A DNA stretch of 64,000 nucleotides from an uncultured Bacteroidota bacterium (GTDB taxonomy: Bacteria > Bacteroidota > Bacteroidia > Bacteroidales > WCHB1-69): the NCBI GenBank assembly GCA_902786595.1, contig CADADB010000006.1, forward strand, positions 62,001 to 126,000. The letters are read 5' to 3'. The notes under the pieces were generated by a model, which did not search any database, was not told the DNA's origin, and saw nothing but the letters and a program-made list of their open reading frames with translations. Made by a program: the position numbers and the translations under genes. This document shows, piece by piece, positions 25,013 to 32,987 of the stretch. Each line of letters starts with the position of its first letter. The stretch's first letter is position 1.

Positions 25013-25879
25013 ATGAGAATTATTGATGGAAAAATATGTGCACAGCAGGTGAAGAATCAGATTGCCAAGGAGGTGGCGGAAATCAAAGCCAAGGGACAAC
25101 GCCCTCCGAGATTGGACATTTTTCTTGTCGGCGACCGTCCTGACAGTCTTTCCTATGTACATACCAAAGACAAGACCTGCAGGGCGTTAGGAATGGATAG
25201 CCAGTTGCATCTCCTGCCCGACACCACGACCGAGAGCGAGCTGATGGTCATGATCGATGAATGTAACCGCAACGATGATGTCGATGCCATTCTCATCCAG
25301 CTGCCCCTGCCCGACCACTACAATTCCGCTCGGGTGCTGGACTTTATCGACTATCGCAAGGATGCCGATGGACTACACCTGATGAATGTCGGGTTGCTGC
25401 ATTTGGGTGAACCCTACGTGATGCCTTGCACGCCGAAAGGGATACTCTCTTTGTTGGAAACCAACGGGATAGAGGTGTCTGGCGAGCATGTGGTAATGAT
25501 TGGGCGCAGTCAACTGGTAGGCGAGCCCACCGCGCAACTGCTGATACACAAGAACGCCACGGTCACGCTATGTCACTCCCGTACGAAAAATCTGTCGGAA
25601 ATCGCGCATCTCGGCGACATAGTCATAACCGCTGTTGGATGTCCGAATCTGCTCCAACCCTACGATTTCAAGCAAGGTGCAGTGCTCATCGATGTGGCCA
25701 TGAACCGCGTGAATGGCAAATTGCAGGGAGATGTCTATAGCGAAGAAACCCGTCCGGAACTGGAGAAACGGCTCCGTGCCTGCACACCTGTTCCTGGCGG
25801 TGTCGGTCCCATGACCATCGCCATGCTTATGCAGAACGTCCTGGACATTTACAAATTAAGAATGCAGAATCCTTCTTAA
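25013..25879 (+). CDS. folD: Bifunctional methylenetetrahydrofolate dehydrogenase / methenyltetrahydrofolate cyclohydrolase
   Basis: 288 residues, standard FolD length. Motifs: SYVHTKDKTCRALGM (contains the catalytic Lys of the family), ILIQLPLPDH, PCTPKGILSLLE, VVMIGRSQLVGEPTAQLL (NADP binding), CHSRTKNLSE, and PVPGGVGPMTIAMLMQN at the end. It interconverts C1-tetrahydrofolate forms in the cytosol. Its stop codon touches a heptad array that is the only sequence separating it from the convergent SPOR gene. Confidence 0.97.
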   Translation: MRIIDGKICAQQVKNQIAKEVAEIKAKGQRPPRLDIFLVGDRPDSLSYVHTKDKTCRALGMDSQLHLLPDTTTESELMVMIDECNRNDDVDAILIQLPLPDHYNSARVLDFIDYRKDADGLHLMNVGLLHLGEPYVMPCTPKGILSLLETNGIEVSGEHVVMIGRSQLVGEPTAQLLIHKNATVTLCHSRTKNLSEIAHLGDIVITAVGCPNLLQPYDFKQGAVLIDVAMNRVNGKLQGDVYSEETRPELEKRLRACTPVPGGVGPMTIAMLMQNVLDIYKLRMQNPS

Positions 25880-25913
25880 GTCCAAAGTCCTCAGTCCTCA
25901 GTCCTCAGTCTTA
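25879..25913. repeat. Heptad array, 5 units (AGTCCTC)
   Basis: Units AGTCCAA, three AGTCCTC and AGTCTTA. It starts at the last base of the folD stop codon and ends 2 bases before the stop codon of the convergent SPOR gene, so the array is the whole intergenic region. Confidence 0.92.
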
Positions 25914-25915
25914 TA

Positions 25916-26305
25916 TCACCGGTAGCTGATCTTGTCAGGTACGATATATGCGCTGGGATAAGTTAACTTTATGGTTTCCAGGTCTTTGTGCGCTTGCAAG
26001 CGGGAGCGGTAATTGCCTACCCGCACTTTGAAATAGGGCTCATTATAGATGAGGTAGGCGCGGGTGTATGGGAAGAGGTTGTTGAAACTGTTTCTGGCGT
26101 ATTCGGCCTGGGATTTGGAATTGACCCCCGAATAGGCGGCGATTTGGATACGATAGCCGTTGATTTCCCCTACTTTCCTCCAGTTGTTGACATAATCCTC
26201 TTGGATTCTTACAATTCCAGGTTCAATGTCATAACGGACTGTGCCTTGCGAAAAGGCAAAGCCCCAAGCCGTGGAGAGGAAGAATATGGTCAATAACTTT
26301 TTCAT
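25916..26305 (-). CDS. SPOR-domain protein
   Basis: 129 residues from the ATG at 26303-26305: signal peptide (MKKLLTIFFLSTAWGFAFSQ), then a single SPOR domain (GYRIQIAAYSG...SQAEYARNSF, YLIYNEPYFKVRVGNYRSRL, PSAYIVPDKI). SPOR domains bind denuded glycan strands of septal peptidoglycan. The -7 box ends only four bases before the ATG, so the mRNA should be leaderless or nearly so. Confidence 0.9.
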   Translation of the reverse strand: MKKLLTIFFLSTAWGFAFSQGTVRYDIEPGIVRIQEDYVNNWRKVGEINGYRIQIAAYSGVNSKSQAEYARNSFNNLFPYTRAYLIYNEPYFKVRVGNYRSRLQAHKDLETIKLTYPSAYIVPDKISYR

Positions 26306-26309
26306 GCGG

Positions 26310-26317
26310 CAAAAATA
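26310..26317 (-). promoter_or_regulatory. Promoter -7 box of the SPOR gene (TATTTTTG)
   Basis: TAnnTTTG on the minus strand four bases upstream of the ATG; transcription should start at or within a few bases of the start codon. Confidence 0.7.
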
Positions 26318-26404
26318 CAAAAATTACACTAGCATCATCTGTTTTTTACAGAATATTCAAAACAGCAATGCCTGTTGACTTTTTCACACTCTCTGCGATT
26401 ATTC

Positions 26405-26965
26405 TTACCCTAATAATATTTTCAATCCGATGAGTATCAAGACGATGCCTCCTATGGTTTCGGCGTATTTTCCGATTTTGGGTTTGGAGAGTTTCCGCAC
26501 AAATGTGTAGGCCAAGAACGAGACAACGAACGAGGTGATGCCGATGGTCAGGAAGGAGCGGGTGACGTGCTCCTCGTGGATCATGGCGAAGCTAAACCCC
26601 ACGGCCAGAGCGTCAATGCTCGTGGCCACGGCCAGCAGAATGACGTTTTTCCATTTCGTGATGTCTAGATGTTCAGGTTGTTCTTCTTCGTTCTTCTTGA
26701 AGCTTTCTATCAGCATCTTGCCACCAATGAATGCCAAAATGCCAAAAGCGATAAAGGGAGCGGCCTTTCCTAACGGTCCCAACAGCGACTCGCCGAACAG
26801 CCAGCCAATAAGCGGCATTCCACCTTGGAAAATACCGAATGCCAGCGAAAACCGCAGGACATACAAACGTTTGAGATTCGGCTGTAACATTCCGACCACA
26901 CAACTGATGGCAAAGCAGTCCATTGCCAAGCTCAACGACAGGAGCAATAATTCAATCCAACCCAT
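26405..26965 (-). CDS. mntP: MntP-type manganese efflux pump
   Basis: 186 residues, six membrane segments in two repeated halves. Each half carries the family's acidic motif: LSLAMDCFAISCVVG near the N-terminus and ATSIDALAVGFSFAM in the middle. MntP proteins export Mn2+ across the inner membrane. The ATG at 26963-26965 is preferred over a TTG eight codons upstream. No manganese riboswitch (yybP-ykoY) was recognised in the short upstream region. Confidence 0.88.
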   Translation of the reverse strand: MGWIELLLLSLSLAMDCFAISCVVGMLQPNLKRLYVLRFSLAFGIFQGGMPLIGWLFGESLLGPLGKAAPFIAFGILAFIGGKMLIESFKKNEEEQPEHLDITKWKNVILLAVATSIDALAVGFSFAMIHEEHVTRSFLTIGITSFVVSFLAYTFVRKLSKPKIGKYAETIGGIVLILIGLKILLG

Positions 26966-26986
26966 GTTCAATAGCAAAAGAGGGCG

Positions 26987-26994
26987 CAAAAATA
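26987..26994 (-). promoter_or_regulatory. Promoter -7 box of mntP (TATTTTTG)
   Basis: TAnnTTTG followed by CGCCC, about 21 bases before the mntP ATG. Confidence 0.75.
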
Positions 26995-27032
26995 CAATTT
27001 TTTAACATAGATTATGGCTATTGACCAACCTC

Positions 27033-27067
27033 TTGGACTTTGAACCTTGAACCTTGAACTTTGAACT
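27033..27067. repeat. Heptad array, 5 units (TTGAACC/TTGAACT)
   Basis: TTGGACT, two TTGAACC and two TTGAACT units in the divergent region between mntP and the Gfo/Idh/MocA gene, ending 8 bases before the latter's -7 box. Confidence 0.9.
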
Positions 27068-27075
27068 AAAAATTG

Positions 27076-27083
27076 TACTTTTG
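27076..27083 (+). promoter_or_regulatory. Promoter -7 box of the Gfo/Idh/MocA gene (TACTTTTG)
   Basis: TAnnTTTG followed by CGCC, 25 bases before the ATG at 27109; its -33 region falls inside the heptad array. Confidence 0.75.
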
Positions 27084-27108
27084 CGCCTCATTTTTTGACA
27101 AGAAAAGT

Positions 27109-28077
27109 ATGAAAAATTTTGCTGTTTTCGGAGTGGGCGGTTATGTGGCACCAAGGCATTTGAGGGCTATTAAAGAGACTGGTAACCAGATGGTTGCTGC
27201 ATACGATAAGTCGGATAGTGTCGGTATCATTGACAGTTTTTTTCCGGAAGCCGCTTTTTTCACCGAAATGGAACTCTTCGACCGTCATGTTTCCAAACTC
27301 AAACATACGGACAACCAGCTGGACATCATTTCAGTCTGCACGCCGAACTACCTGCATGATGCGCATACGCGCTATGCGCTACGCCTGGGTACGGATGTGA
27401 TTTGCGAGAAGCCGCTTGTGTTGAACCCTTGGAATGTGGATGTTTTACAAAATGTTGAAAATGAAACAGGTAGAAAGGTGTATAACATTCTGCAGCTCCG
27501 GTTGCATCCCGCCATTATCGCTTTGAAGCAAAAGGTGGACAGTGCCCCTCAAGACATCGTCTATGATGTTGATTTAACCTATATTACCTCTCGTGGTTAT
27601 TGGTATTACACCAGCTGGAAAGGATCCGAGAGCAAGAGCGGCGGCATCGCCACCAACATCGGCATCCATTTTTATGACATGCTTTGTTATATATTCGGCA
27701 ATGTTCAGGAGAATATTGTGCATGTCGCAACCCACGACCGAGTAGCCGGTTTTATCCGTTTTGACAAAGCTCGAGTGCGCTATTTCTTGAGTATCAATAA
27801 GAAAACACTGCCAAAAGAAATTTTGGAAAGTGGAAAAACCACCTTCCGGCAAATCGTTATCAATGGAGAGCCGTTTGAATTCAGTGACGGTTTCACGGAT
27901 CTGCATACCGAGAGTTATCGTAAAATTCTGGCAGGAGACGGTTATGGATTGGATGAGGTGCGTCCGTGCATCCAGATTGTCTATGACATCCGTAATGCCT
28001 CGCCAATAGGATTAAAGGGTGACTATCATCCCCTGGCTGCGCTTCCGTGCGAAAGCCATCCGTTTTATACGCGGTAA
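27109..28077 (+). CDS. Gfo/Idh/MocA family oxidoreductase, WlbA/WbpB-like
   Basis: 322 residues. N-terminal Rossmann fold (FAVFGVGGYVAPRHLRAI), SVCTPNYLHDAHTRYALRLG and the catalytic Lys motif CEKPLVLNPWN. The C-terminal part has TNIGIHFYDMLCYIFG, a typical family His. The YVAPRHLRAI start and overall length resemble the UDP-GlcNAcA 3-dehydrogenases WlbA/WbpB that make acetamido-sugars for surface polysaccharides. No other genes of that pathway are next to it, so the substrate is inferred only. The ATG after the promoter is used rather than the longer open frame. Confidence 0.82.
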   Translation: MKNFAVFGVGGYVAPRHLRAIKETGNQMVAAYDKSDSVGIIDSFFPEAAFFTEMELFDRHVSKLKHTDNQLDIISVCTPNYLHDAHTRYALRLGTDVICEKPLVLNPWNVDVLQNVENETGRKVYNILQLRLHPAIIALKQKVDSAPQDIVYDVDLTYITSRGYWYYTSWKGSESKSGGIATNIGIHFYDMLCYIFGNVQENIVHVATHDRVAGFIRFDKARVRYFLSINKKTLPKEILESGKTTFRQIVINGEPFEFSDGFTDLHTESYRKILAGDGYGLDEVRPCIQIVYDIRNASPIGLKGDYHPLAALPCESHPFYTR

Positions 28078-28086
28078 GTAGCTTGT

Positions 28087-29634
28087 TTATTTCCGTTTCC
28101 AGTATTTTTCCATCTCCTCCAACGACTTGCCCGTCGTTTCCGGCACCATTTTCCAGATAAAGAGAGCCGCGAGAACACCCATCAGACCATAAATCCAGTA
28201 GGAGAAACCGTGGTTGAACATCGCGGTAAGGGTCTCATTCTTGTCCAGCATCGGGAACGTCCAAGAGACTAAGAAGTTGGAGATCCATTGCGAGGCCACG
28301 GCAACGCTCATCACCATGGAGCGGATGGAGTTGGGGAAGATTTCCGACAGCAGTACCCAGCAGACGGGCCCCCACGACATGGCGAAACCCGCCGTATAGA
28401 CCAGCATGCAGACGAGCGAACCCATGCCCACATGATGTGTATAAAAAGTGGTGCCGAGGATGAACATGGAGAGCGCCATCACGAGCGCACCGATGATCAT
28501 CAGCGGGCGGCGACCGAACTTATCGACGGTCAAGATAGCCAGGATGGTGAAGGAGAGGTTCACCGCGCCCACGATAATCTGCTGAAGCAGAGCGGTGTCG
28601 GTGGCCGCACCCATCGTCTTGAAGATTTCCGGGGCGTAGTAAAGCACCACGTTGATACCGATGAATTGCTGCAGGGAGGCCAGCAGGACACCCACCACGA
28701 TGATGCCGAGACCGTAGTTGCGGATTGGAACGATAAGCGAGATAAGGAAGCTGACCAACAGGGCGATTTCCAACGCGCTGTTGACCGAACAGAGTTTCAG
28801 AATGAAATAGCCCGCCACAAACAGGATAAGCCAGTCGAGCATGAAGAGGTAGAACGCCCGCATGGACTGCCCTTTCTCGTTCAGACTCTCGCGGATGGCC
28901 GACATCTCTTTTTCGGCATCGTCGCCGGAAATTTTGCGCAGCACGTTGAGGGCTTTCTCTTCGCGACCGCGCATGACGAGATAGCGTGGAGTCTCGGGCA
29001 CGAAGAAGAGGGCGACGAGGAATATACCCGCCGGGATCATCTCGGAGGCGAACATCTGCCGCCAGCCGATGGTGTGCAGCCAGGTAGCGTCACCGCGCCG
29101 TGCGATATTGTAGTTCACGAAGTAGATGATCAACATGCCGAGGATAATGGCGAACTGGTTGAGGGAGACCAGCGTGCCACGCCGGTTCGAAGGTGCGATT
29201 TCAGCAATGTACATCGGGGAAAGCATGGAGGCAATGCCCACGCCCACACCTCCGCTGATGCGGTAGAAGACAAAGTGGTTGATGAAGGTGTAGTCGCCGG
29301 AGCCGGGAGGCCCCCAGAAGATTTCCGGCCATGCGGAACGGACTGCGGAGGCCAAAAAGAGTATGGCGGCTATCATCAACGCCGGTTTGCGGCCGAGTTT
29401 CTGCGACAGCCAACCTGCCAGACAAGCCCCTATAATACAGCCGATTAGCGCGCTGCTTACCACAAATCCCTCCAGCGCGTTGGCCTGCGCTGCCGGAAGA
29501 TTTTGAGGATCAATGAAGAAGACGCGCAACGACTCCACCGTACCGGAAATCACCGCTGTGTCGTAACCGAACAGCAAGCCGCCCATCGTGGCCACGAGCG
29601 TCAGCGCGAGAATGTAAAGTTTGTTACTTTTCAT
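28087..29634 (-). CDS. xylE: D-xylose/H+ symporter (sugar porter MFS) with an extra hydrophobic insert
   Basis: 515 residues with sugar-porter signatures: GGLLFGYDTAVISG, RISGGVGVGIASMLSPMYIAE, VPETPRYLVMRG, LQQFIGINVVLYYAPEIFKT, SWGPVCWVLLSEIFP and VPETTGKSLEEME. The C-terminal half tracks E. coli XylE closely, including the QQ..GINV sugar-site motif. Between the central cytoplasmic loop and the helix before LQQF (about residues 259-307) there is an insert with two hydrophobic stretches that I do not recall in E. coli XylE. Third gene of the xylose operon, 156 bases after xylA, with two heptad arrays in that gap. Confidence 0.92.
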   Translation of the reverse strand: MKSNKLYILALTLVATMGGLLFGYDTAVISGTVESLRVFFIDPQNLPAAQANALEGFVVSSALIGCIIGACLAGWLSQKLGRKPALMIAAILFLASAVRSAWPEIFWGPPGSGDYTFINHFVFYRISGGVGVGIASMLSPMYIAEIAPSNRRGTLVSLNQFAIILGMLIIYFVNYNIARRGDATWLHTIGWRQMFASEMIPAGIFLVALFFVPETPRYLVMRGREEKALNVLRKISGDDAEKEMSAIRESLNEKGQSMRAFYLFMLDWLILFVAGYFILKLCSVNSALEIALLVSFLISLIVPIRNYGLGIIVVGVLLASLQQFIGINVVLYYAPEIFKTMGAATDTALLQQIIVGAVNLSFTILAILTVDKFGRRPLMIIGALVMALSMFILGTTFYTHHVGMGSLVCMLVYTAGFAMSWGPVCWVLLSEIFPNSIRSMVMSVAVASQWISNFLVSWTFPMLDKNETLTAMFNHGFSYWIYGLMGVLAALFIWKMVPETTGKSLEEMEKYWKRK

Positions 29635-29668
29635 TTGATTCTATTGATAGTTGTTGTTTTATTATTTA

Positions 29669-29703
29669 GACGTATGACTTGAGAAGTGTGACTTTGGACT
29701 TTT
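29669..29703. repeat. Heptad array, 5 units (GACTTGA/GACTTTG family)
   Basis: GACGTAT, GACTTGA, GAAGTGT, GACTTTG, GACTTTT; a degenerate member of the GACTT family between xylA and xylE. Confidence 0.7.
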
Positions 29704-29762
29704 TTGTATTGTTTTACATTGATATTTAAATTTCTGTTCCCCATGTTAATTACACCTTAACT

Positions 29763-29797
29763 TCTCAAATCACACGTCACACATCACACATCACAAA
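29763..29797. repeat. Heptad array, 5 units (TCACACA)
   Basis: TCTCAAA, TCACACG, two TCACACA and TCACAAA. The last unit contains the TGA stop codon of xylA. Confidence 0.85.
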
Positions 29798-31119
29798 TAC
29801 ATATTCACTATCATCTCATACAATTCCTGCTGACCGCTAATCTGTTGCGGCTCGGGAAGTTGCAGGGCGATATTGCGCATATCTTCCAGTGTTAGCTTGC
29901 CCTCTTCGAAGGCCTTGCCTTGCCCTTCGTCGAAGGAAGCGTATCGTTGGGCACGCATCTTCAGAAGATCGGAGTTTTCCATGATGGCAGCAGCCGTGAG
30001 CAGGGCGCGGGCAAAAGCGTCCATGCCGCTGATGTGCGCATAGAAGAGGTCCTCCAAATCGGTGGAGTTGCGACGCGTCTTGGCATCGAAATTGGTGCCG
30101 CCGGTGGTAAAGCCGCCTCCTTGCAGAATCACCAACCAGGCCATCGTCAGCTCGTAGATGTCAATGGGGAACTGGTCGGTGTCCCAGCCGTTTTGGTAGT
30201 CGCCGCGGTTGATGTCGATGCTGCACAACATGCCCGCATCGGCGGCACACTGCAGCTCGTGCTCGAAGGTGTGGCCGGCCAATGTAGCGTGGTTCACCTC
30301 GATGTTCAGGGCGAAGTCTTTGTCCAAACCATAATGGCGCAGGAACCCGATGACGGTTTCGGCATCCACATCGTACTGGTGCTTCGTGGGCTCCATCGGC
30401 TTCGGCTCTACGAGGAAAGTTCCCTTGAAACCGTTCTTGCGGCCATAGTCACGGGCCATCGTCAGCATCATGGCGAGGTGCTCCTTCTCGCGTTTCATGT
30501 CGGTGTTGAGCAACGACATGTACCCCTCGCGACCGCCCCAGAAAACGTAGTTTTGACCGCCCAATGCGATGCATGCGTCAATGGCGTTCTTGATTTGCGT
30601 GGCGGCAAAGGTGGTGACCTGGAAGTCGGGGTTGGTGGCCGCGCCGTTCATGTAACGTTTATGCCCGAAGACGTTGGCCGTGGACCACAGAAGTTTCTGT
30701 CCCGTAGTCTGTTGCAACCCTTTGGCATGTTCCACCATCGTGGCTAAGCGTTTCTCGAATTCGGCCAACGTGTCGCCCGGTTCCACCACATCCACATCGT
30801 GGAAGCAGTAGTATGGGATCGAACATTTGGTCATGAACTCGAACGCGGCGTCCATCTTGTACTTAGCACGCGAAATCGGGTCGGCGGCATTGTTCCACGG
30901 GAACGTCTTGGTAGGCCCGCCGAACTGATCGACCCCGTCGGCGCAGAGCGTGTGCCAGTAGGCCATCGCGAACTTGAGGTGCTCCTTCATGGTTTTGCCC
31001 ATGACGACACGGTTCTCATCATAATAGTGGAAAGCTAACGGATTCTTGGAGTCCTTGCCTTCGAAATTGATTTTCCCGATGTTGGGAAAAAATGCGGTTT
31101 GTCCTTGGTAATATTCCAT
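29791..31119 (-). CDS. xylA: Xylose isomerase
   Basis: 442 residues, the class II length. Catalytic features: [14 protein letters not shown] (His and Asp of the active site), [20 protein letters not shown] (metal-binding Glu), the [14 protein letters not shown] His motif, and [17 protein letters not shown]. It converts D-xylose to D-xylulose in the cytosol with two divalent metals. It stands between xylB and xylE in one minus-strand operon, feeding the xylulokinase. Confidence 0.98.
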   Translation of the reverse strand: MEYYQGQTAFFPNIGKINFEGKDSKNPLAFHYYDENRVVMGKTMKEHLKFAMAYWHTLCADGVDQFGGPTKTFPWNNAADPISRAKYKMDAAFEFMTKCSIPYYCFHDVDVVEPGDTLAEFEKRLATMVEHAKGLQQTTGQKLLWSTANVFGHKRYMNGAATNPDFQVTTFAATQIKNAIDACIALGGQNYVFWGGREGYMSLLNTDMKREKEHLAMMLTMARDYGRKNGFKGTFLVEPKPMEPTKHQYDVDAETVIGFLRHYGLDKDFALNIEVNHATLAGHTFEHELQCAADAGMLCSIDINRGDYQNGWDTDQFPIDIYELTMAWLVILQGGGFTTGGTNFDAKTRRNSTDLEDLFYAHISGMDAFARALLTAAAIMENSDLLKMRAQRYASFDEGQGKAFEEGKLTLEDMRNIALQLPEPQQISGQQELYEMIVNMYL

Positions 31120-31185
31120 ATTGTTTAAGATTTATTGCTAAGTTTAAGAATCAAATAGTTACGTGATATCCACACTTGTTGTCTT

Positions 31186-31224
31186 TCATCTTTCTTCATC
31201 GCCTCATCGCGTCATCGTCTCATC
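31186..31224. repeat. Short TCATC repeat, period 8-10, overlapping the xylB 3' end
   Basis: TCATC recurs at 31186, 31196, 31204, 31212 and 31220 (steps of 10, then three steps of 8). It encodes the last residues (DETMTR) and stop of xylB and shares the 16-mer noted after the M64 peptidase gene. Confidence 0.7.
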
Positions 31225-32691
31225 GCACCTCCGCCAGCGTTCATACGCTTCCAGATAGGCGGACTTGTTAGCCACGTCCGGTTCTACGACTGCCAGCTTG
31301 CGTAACGTCCGGAAGGCCTCCTCGGGTGTGGCGTAATAGCCGCAACCGAGTGCGGCTCCGATGGCCGCGCCCATGGCTCCGTTGGTGTCGTACAACTCGA
31401 TGACGGCATTGGCAATGGTGGACAGTGTGGTCCGGAAAATCGGACTCAAGAACATATTGGCGTGTCCGGCGCGGATGACCTTGGCGTCCATGCCTGCTTG
31501 CTGCATGATGTCCATTCCGTATTTGAACGAAAAGGCCACACCCTCCTGTGCGGCTCGTGCCAACGTATTGGCATTGTGGATGTTGAAATTAATGCCGTGG
31601 ATGGAGGAACCAACCTGGCGGTTTTCAAGGATACGTTCGGAACCGTTGCCGAAGGGCAAAATGGAAACACCGTCGGAGCCGATTGGGGCTTGGGCGGCCA
31701 TTTCGTTGAATTGTTCGTAACTCTTTCCAGGGGCCACCATCCGCTTCATCCAGGCATTCTGGATACCAACGCCGTTGGTGCAGTGCATTACACCCAATCG
31801 GGGAGCGTTGGTGCTGTGGTTGACGTGTGCGAAGATATTGATACGGGATTTCGGATCAGTGCAGACTTGGTCGCTGATGCCATAAACCACGCCCGAAGTG
31901 CCAGCCGTGGCCGCTACCTCTCCAGGATTCAACACGTTGAGTGAGAGTGCGTTGTTCGGCTGGTCGCCGGCCCGATAGCAAATGGGGGTGCCTGGGGCGA
32001 GACCCAACTCCGCCGCGGCTTCCACAGTTAACCGTCCTTGTTCCCCGAAAGTCGGTACCAAATCGGCAATCAGATCGGCAGGGATTCCGAGCTGCGAAAG
32101 TAGAGATTCTGACACACGATTCTCCTTGAAATCCCAGAGGATTCCCTCCGAAAGTCCTGGCACGGTGGTGCGTACCTCGCCGGTCATCCGCATGGCAATG
32201 TAGTCGCCCGGCAGCATGAATTTGTAGATTCGCTCGAAAAGTTCCGGCTCGTTCTCCCGTACCCATGCCAGTTTGGAGGCCGTGAAGTTGCCCGGATTGT
32301 TGAGCAGATGCTGCAGACAAAAGTCCTTCCCCAACATCTCGAAAGCCCGGTTTCCGTATGGCACCGCCCGACTGTCGCACCAGATGATGCTAGGACGGAG
32401 CACTTGTAACTTCTTGTCAACCAATACTAAACCATGCATCTGGTAGGTGATGCCGATGGCTCGGATTTCGTGTGCGTCTGTGTGGGATTTGCATAGAACA
32501 TCCTGCAACGCGGTTTTGAGATAGTTCCACCAATCGGACGGATTCTGTTCCGCCCAACCGTTCTGAGGGGCCGAAATGGGTGCTTCGGATTGCGGAGCGA
32601 AAGAAGAAGCCGCAGGTTGACCCATGACACCGTCCATAATAGTCACTTTGACGGAGGAACTGCCAATATCTATTCCAAGAAAATACTCCAT
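31204..32691 (-). CDS. xylB: Xylulokinase (FGGY family)
   Basis: 495 residues. The N-terminal ATPase fold begins YFLGIDIGSSSVKVTIMD, followed by ITYQMHGLVLVD (substrate binding), RPSIIWCDSR, and the second domain motifs CYRAGDQPNNALSLN and ATAGTSGVVYG. FGGY kinases phosphorylate D-xylulose to D-xylulose 5-phosphate, which enters the pentose phosphate pathway. First gene of the xylB-xylA-xylE operon; a TATTTTTG box lies 85 bases upstream. The C-terminal few residues are encoded by a short repeat. No XylR-like regulator is adjacent. Confidence 0.95.
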   Translation of the reverse strand: MEYFLGIDIGSSSVKVTIMDGVMGQPAASSFAPQSEAPISAPQNGWAEQNPSDWWNYLKTALQDVLCKSHTDAHEIRAIGITYQMHGLVLVDKKLQVLRPSIIWCDSRAVPYGNRAFEMLGKDFCLQHLLNNPGNFTASKLAWVRENEPELFERIYKFMLPGDYIAMRMTGEVRTTVPGLSEGILWDFKENRVSESLLSQLGIPADLIADLVPTFGEQGRLTVEAAAELGLAPGTPICYRAGDQPNNALSLNVLNPGEVAATAGTSGVVYGISDQVCTDPKSRINIFAHVNHSTNAPRLGVMHCTNGVGIQNAWMKRMVAPGKSYEQFNEMAAQAPIGSDGVSILPFGNGSERILENRQVGSSIHGINFNIHNANTLARAAQEGVAFSFKYGMDIMQQAGMDAKVIRAGHANMFLSPIFRTTLSTIANAVIELYDTNGAMGAAIGAALGCGYYATPEEAFRTLRKLAVVEPDVANKSAYLEAYERWRRCDETMTR

Positions 32692-32775
32692 GTATCTGAA
32701 ATTGGATTACTCGATAGGTTTGGTTAATAAGGTGTTTTTGTCTGTCCTGCTATTCTGGAGAGCCAAATGAACATG

Positions 32776-32783
32776 CAAAAATA
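32776..32783 (-). promoter_or_regulatory. Promoter -7 box of the xylose operon (TATTTTTG)
   Basis: TAnnTTTG on the minus strand, about 85 bases upstream of xylB. The rest of this 296-base divergent region is AT-rich, with a GATAAA/TTTATC inverted pair near 32842-32875 and no recognised gene. Confidence 0.7.
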
Positions 32784-32935
32784 CATTTTTTTGGTCAAAG
32801 CGGTAAAAACTGCGAAATTCTCCCATTCTTTTATTTTAATTTGATAAATTATTGTTAATTATAAATTTTATCATAGTAATTTTTTCAACATAATTGATTT
32901 ATAGTCAGCGTGATAAATAAAAGTTTAAAAAACCC

Positions 32936-32966
32936 TTGACAAATGTTTAAATTTGTTGTATTTTTG
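32936..32966 (+). promoter_or_regulatory. Promoter of the exo/endonuclease/phosphatase gene (TTGACA-N17-TATTTTTG)
   Basis: TTGACA at 32936-32941 and TATTTTTG at 32959-32966. This is the clearest two-part Bacteroidota promoter in the window; the gene starts 21 bases downstream. Confidence 0.85.
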
Positions 32967-32987
32967 CCTCGACAAATAGAAGACAAA

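Noticed and set aside
28288-29448. 386-codon plus-strand open frame antisense to xylE
   Set aside because: Low-complexity His/Asp/Glu/Gly-rich translation typical of the antisense of a membrane-protein gene; xylE is unambiguous.
32842-32875. GATAAA/TTTATC inverted pair as a terminator or operator
   Set aside because: AT-only, no T run placed for either gene, and expected by chance in such AT-rich sequence.
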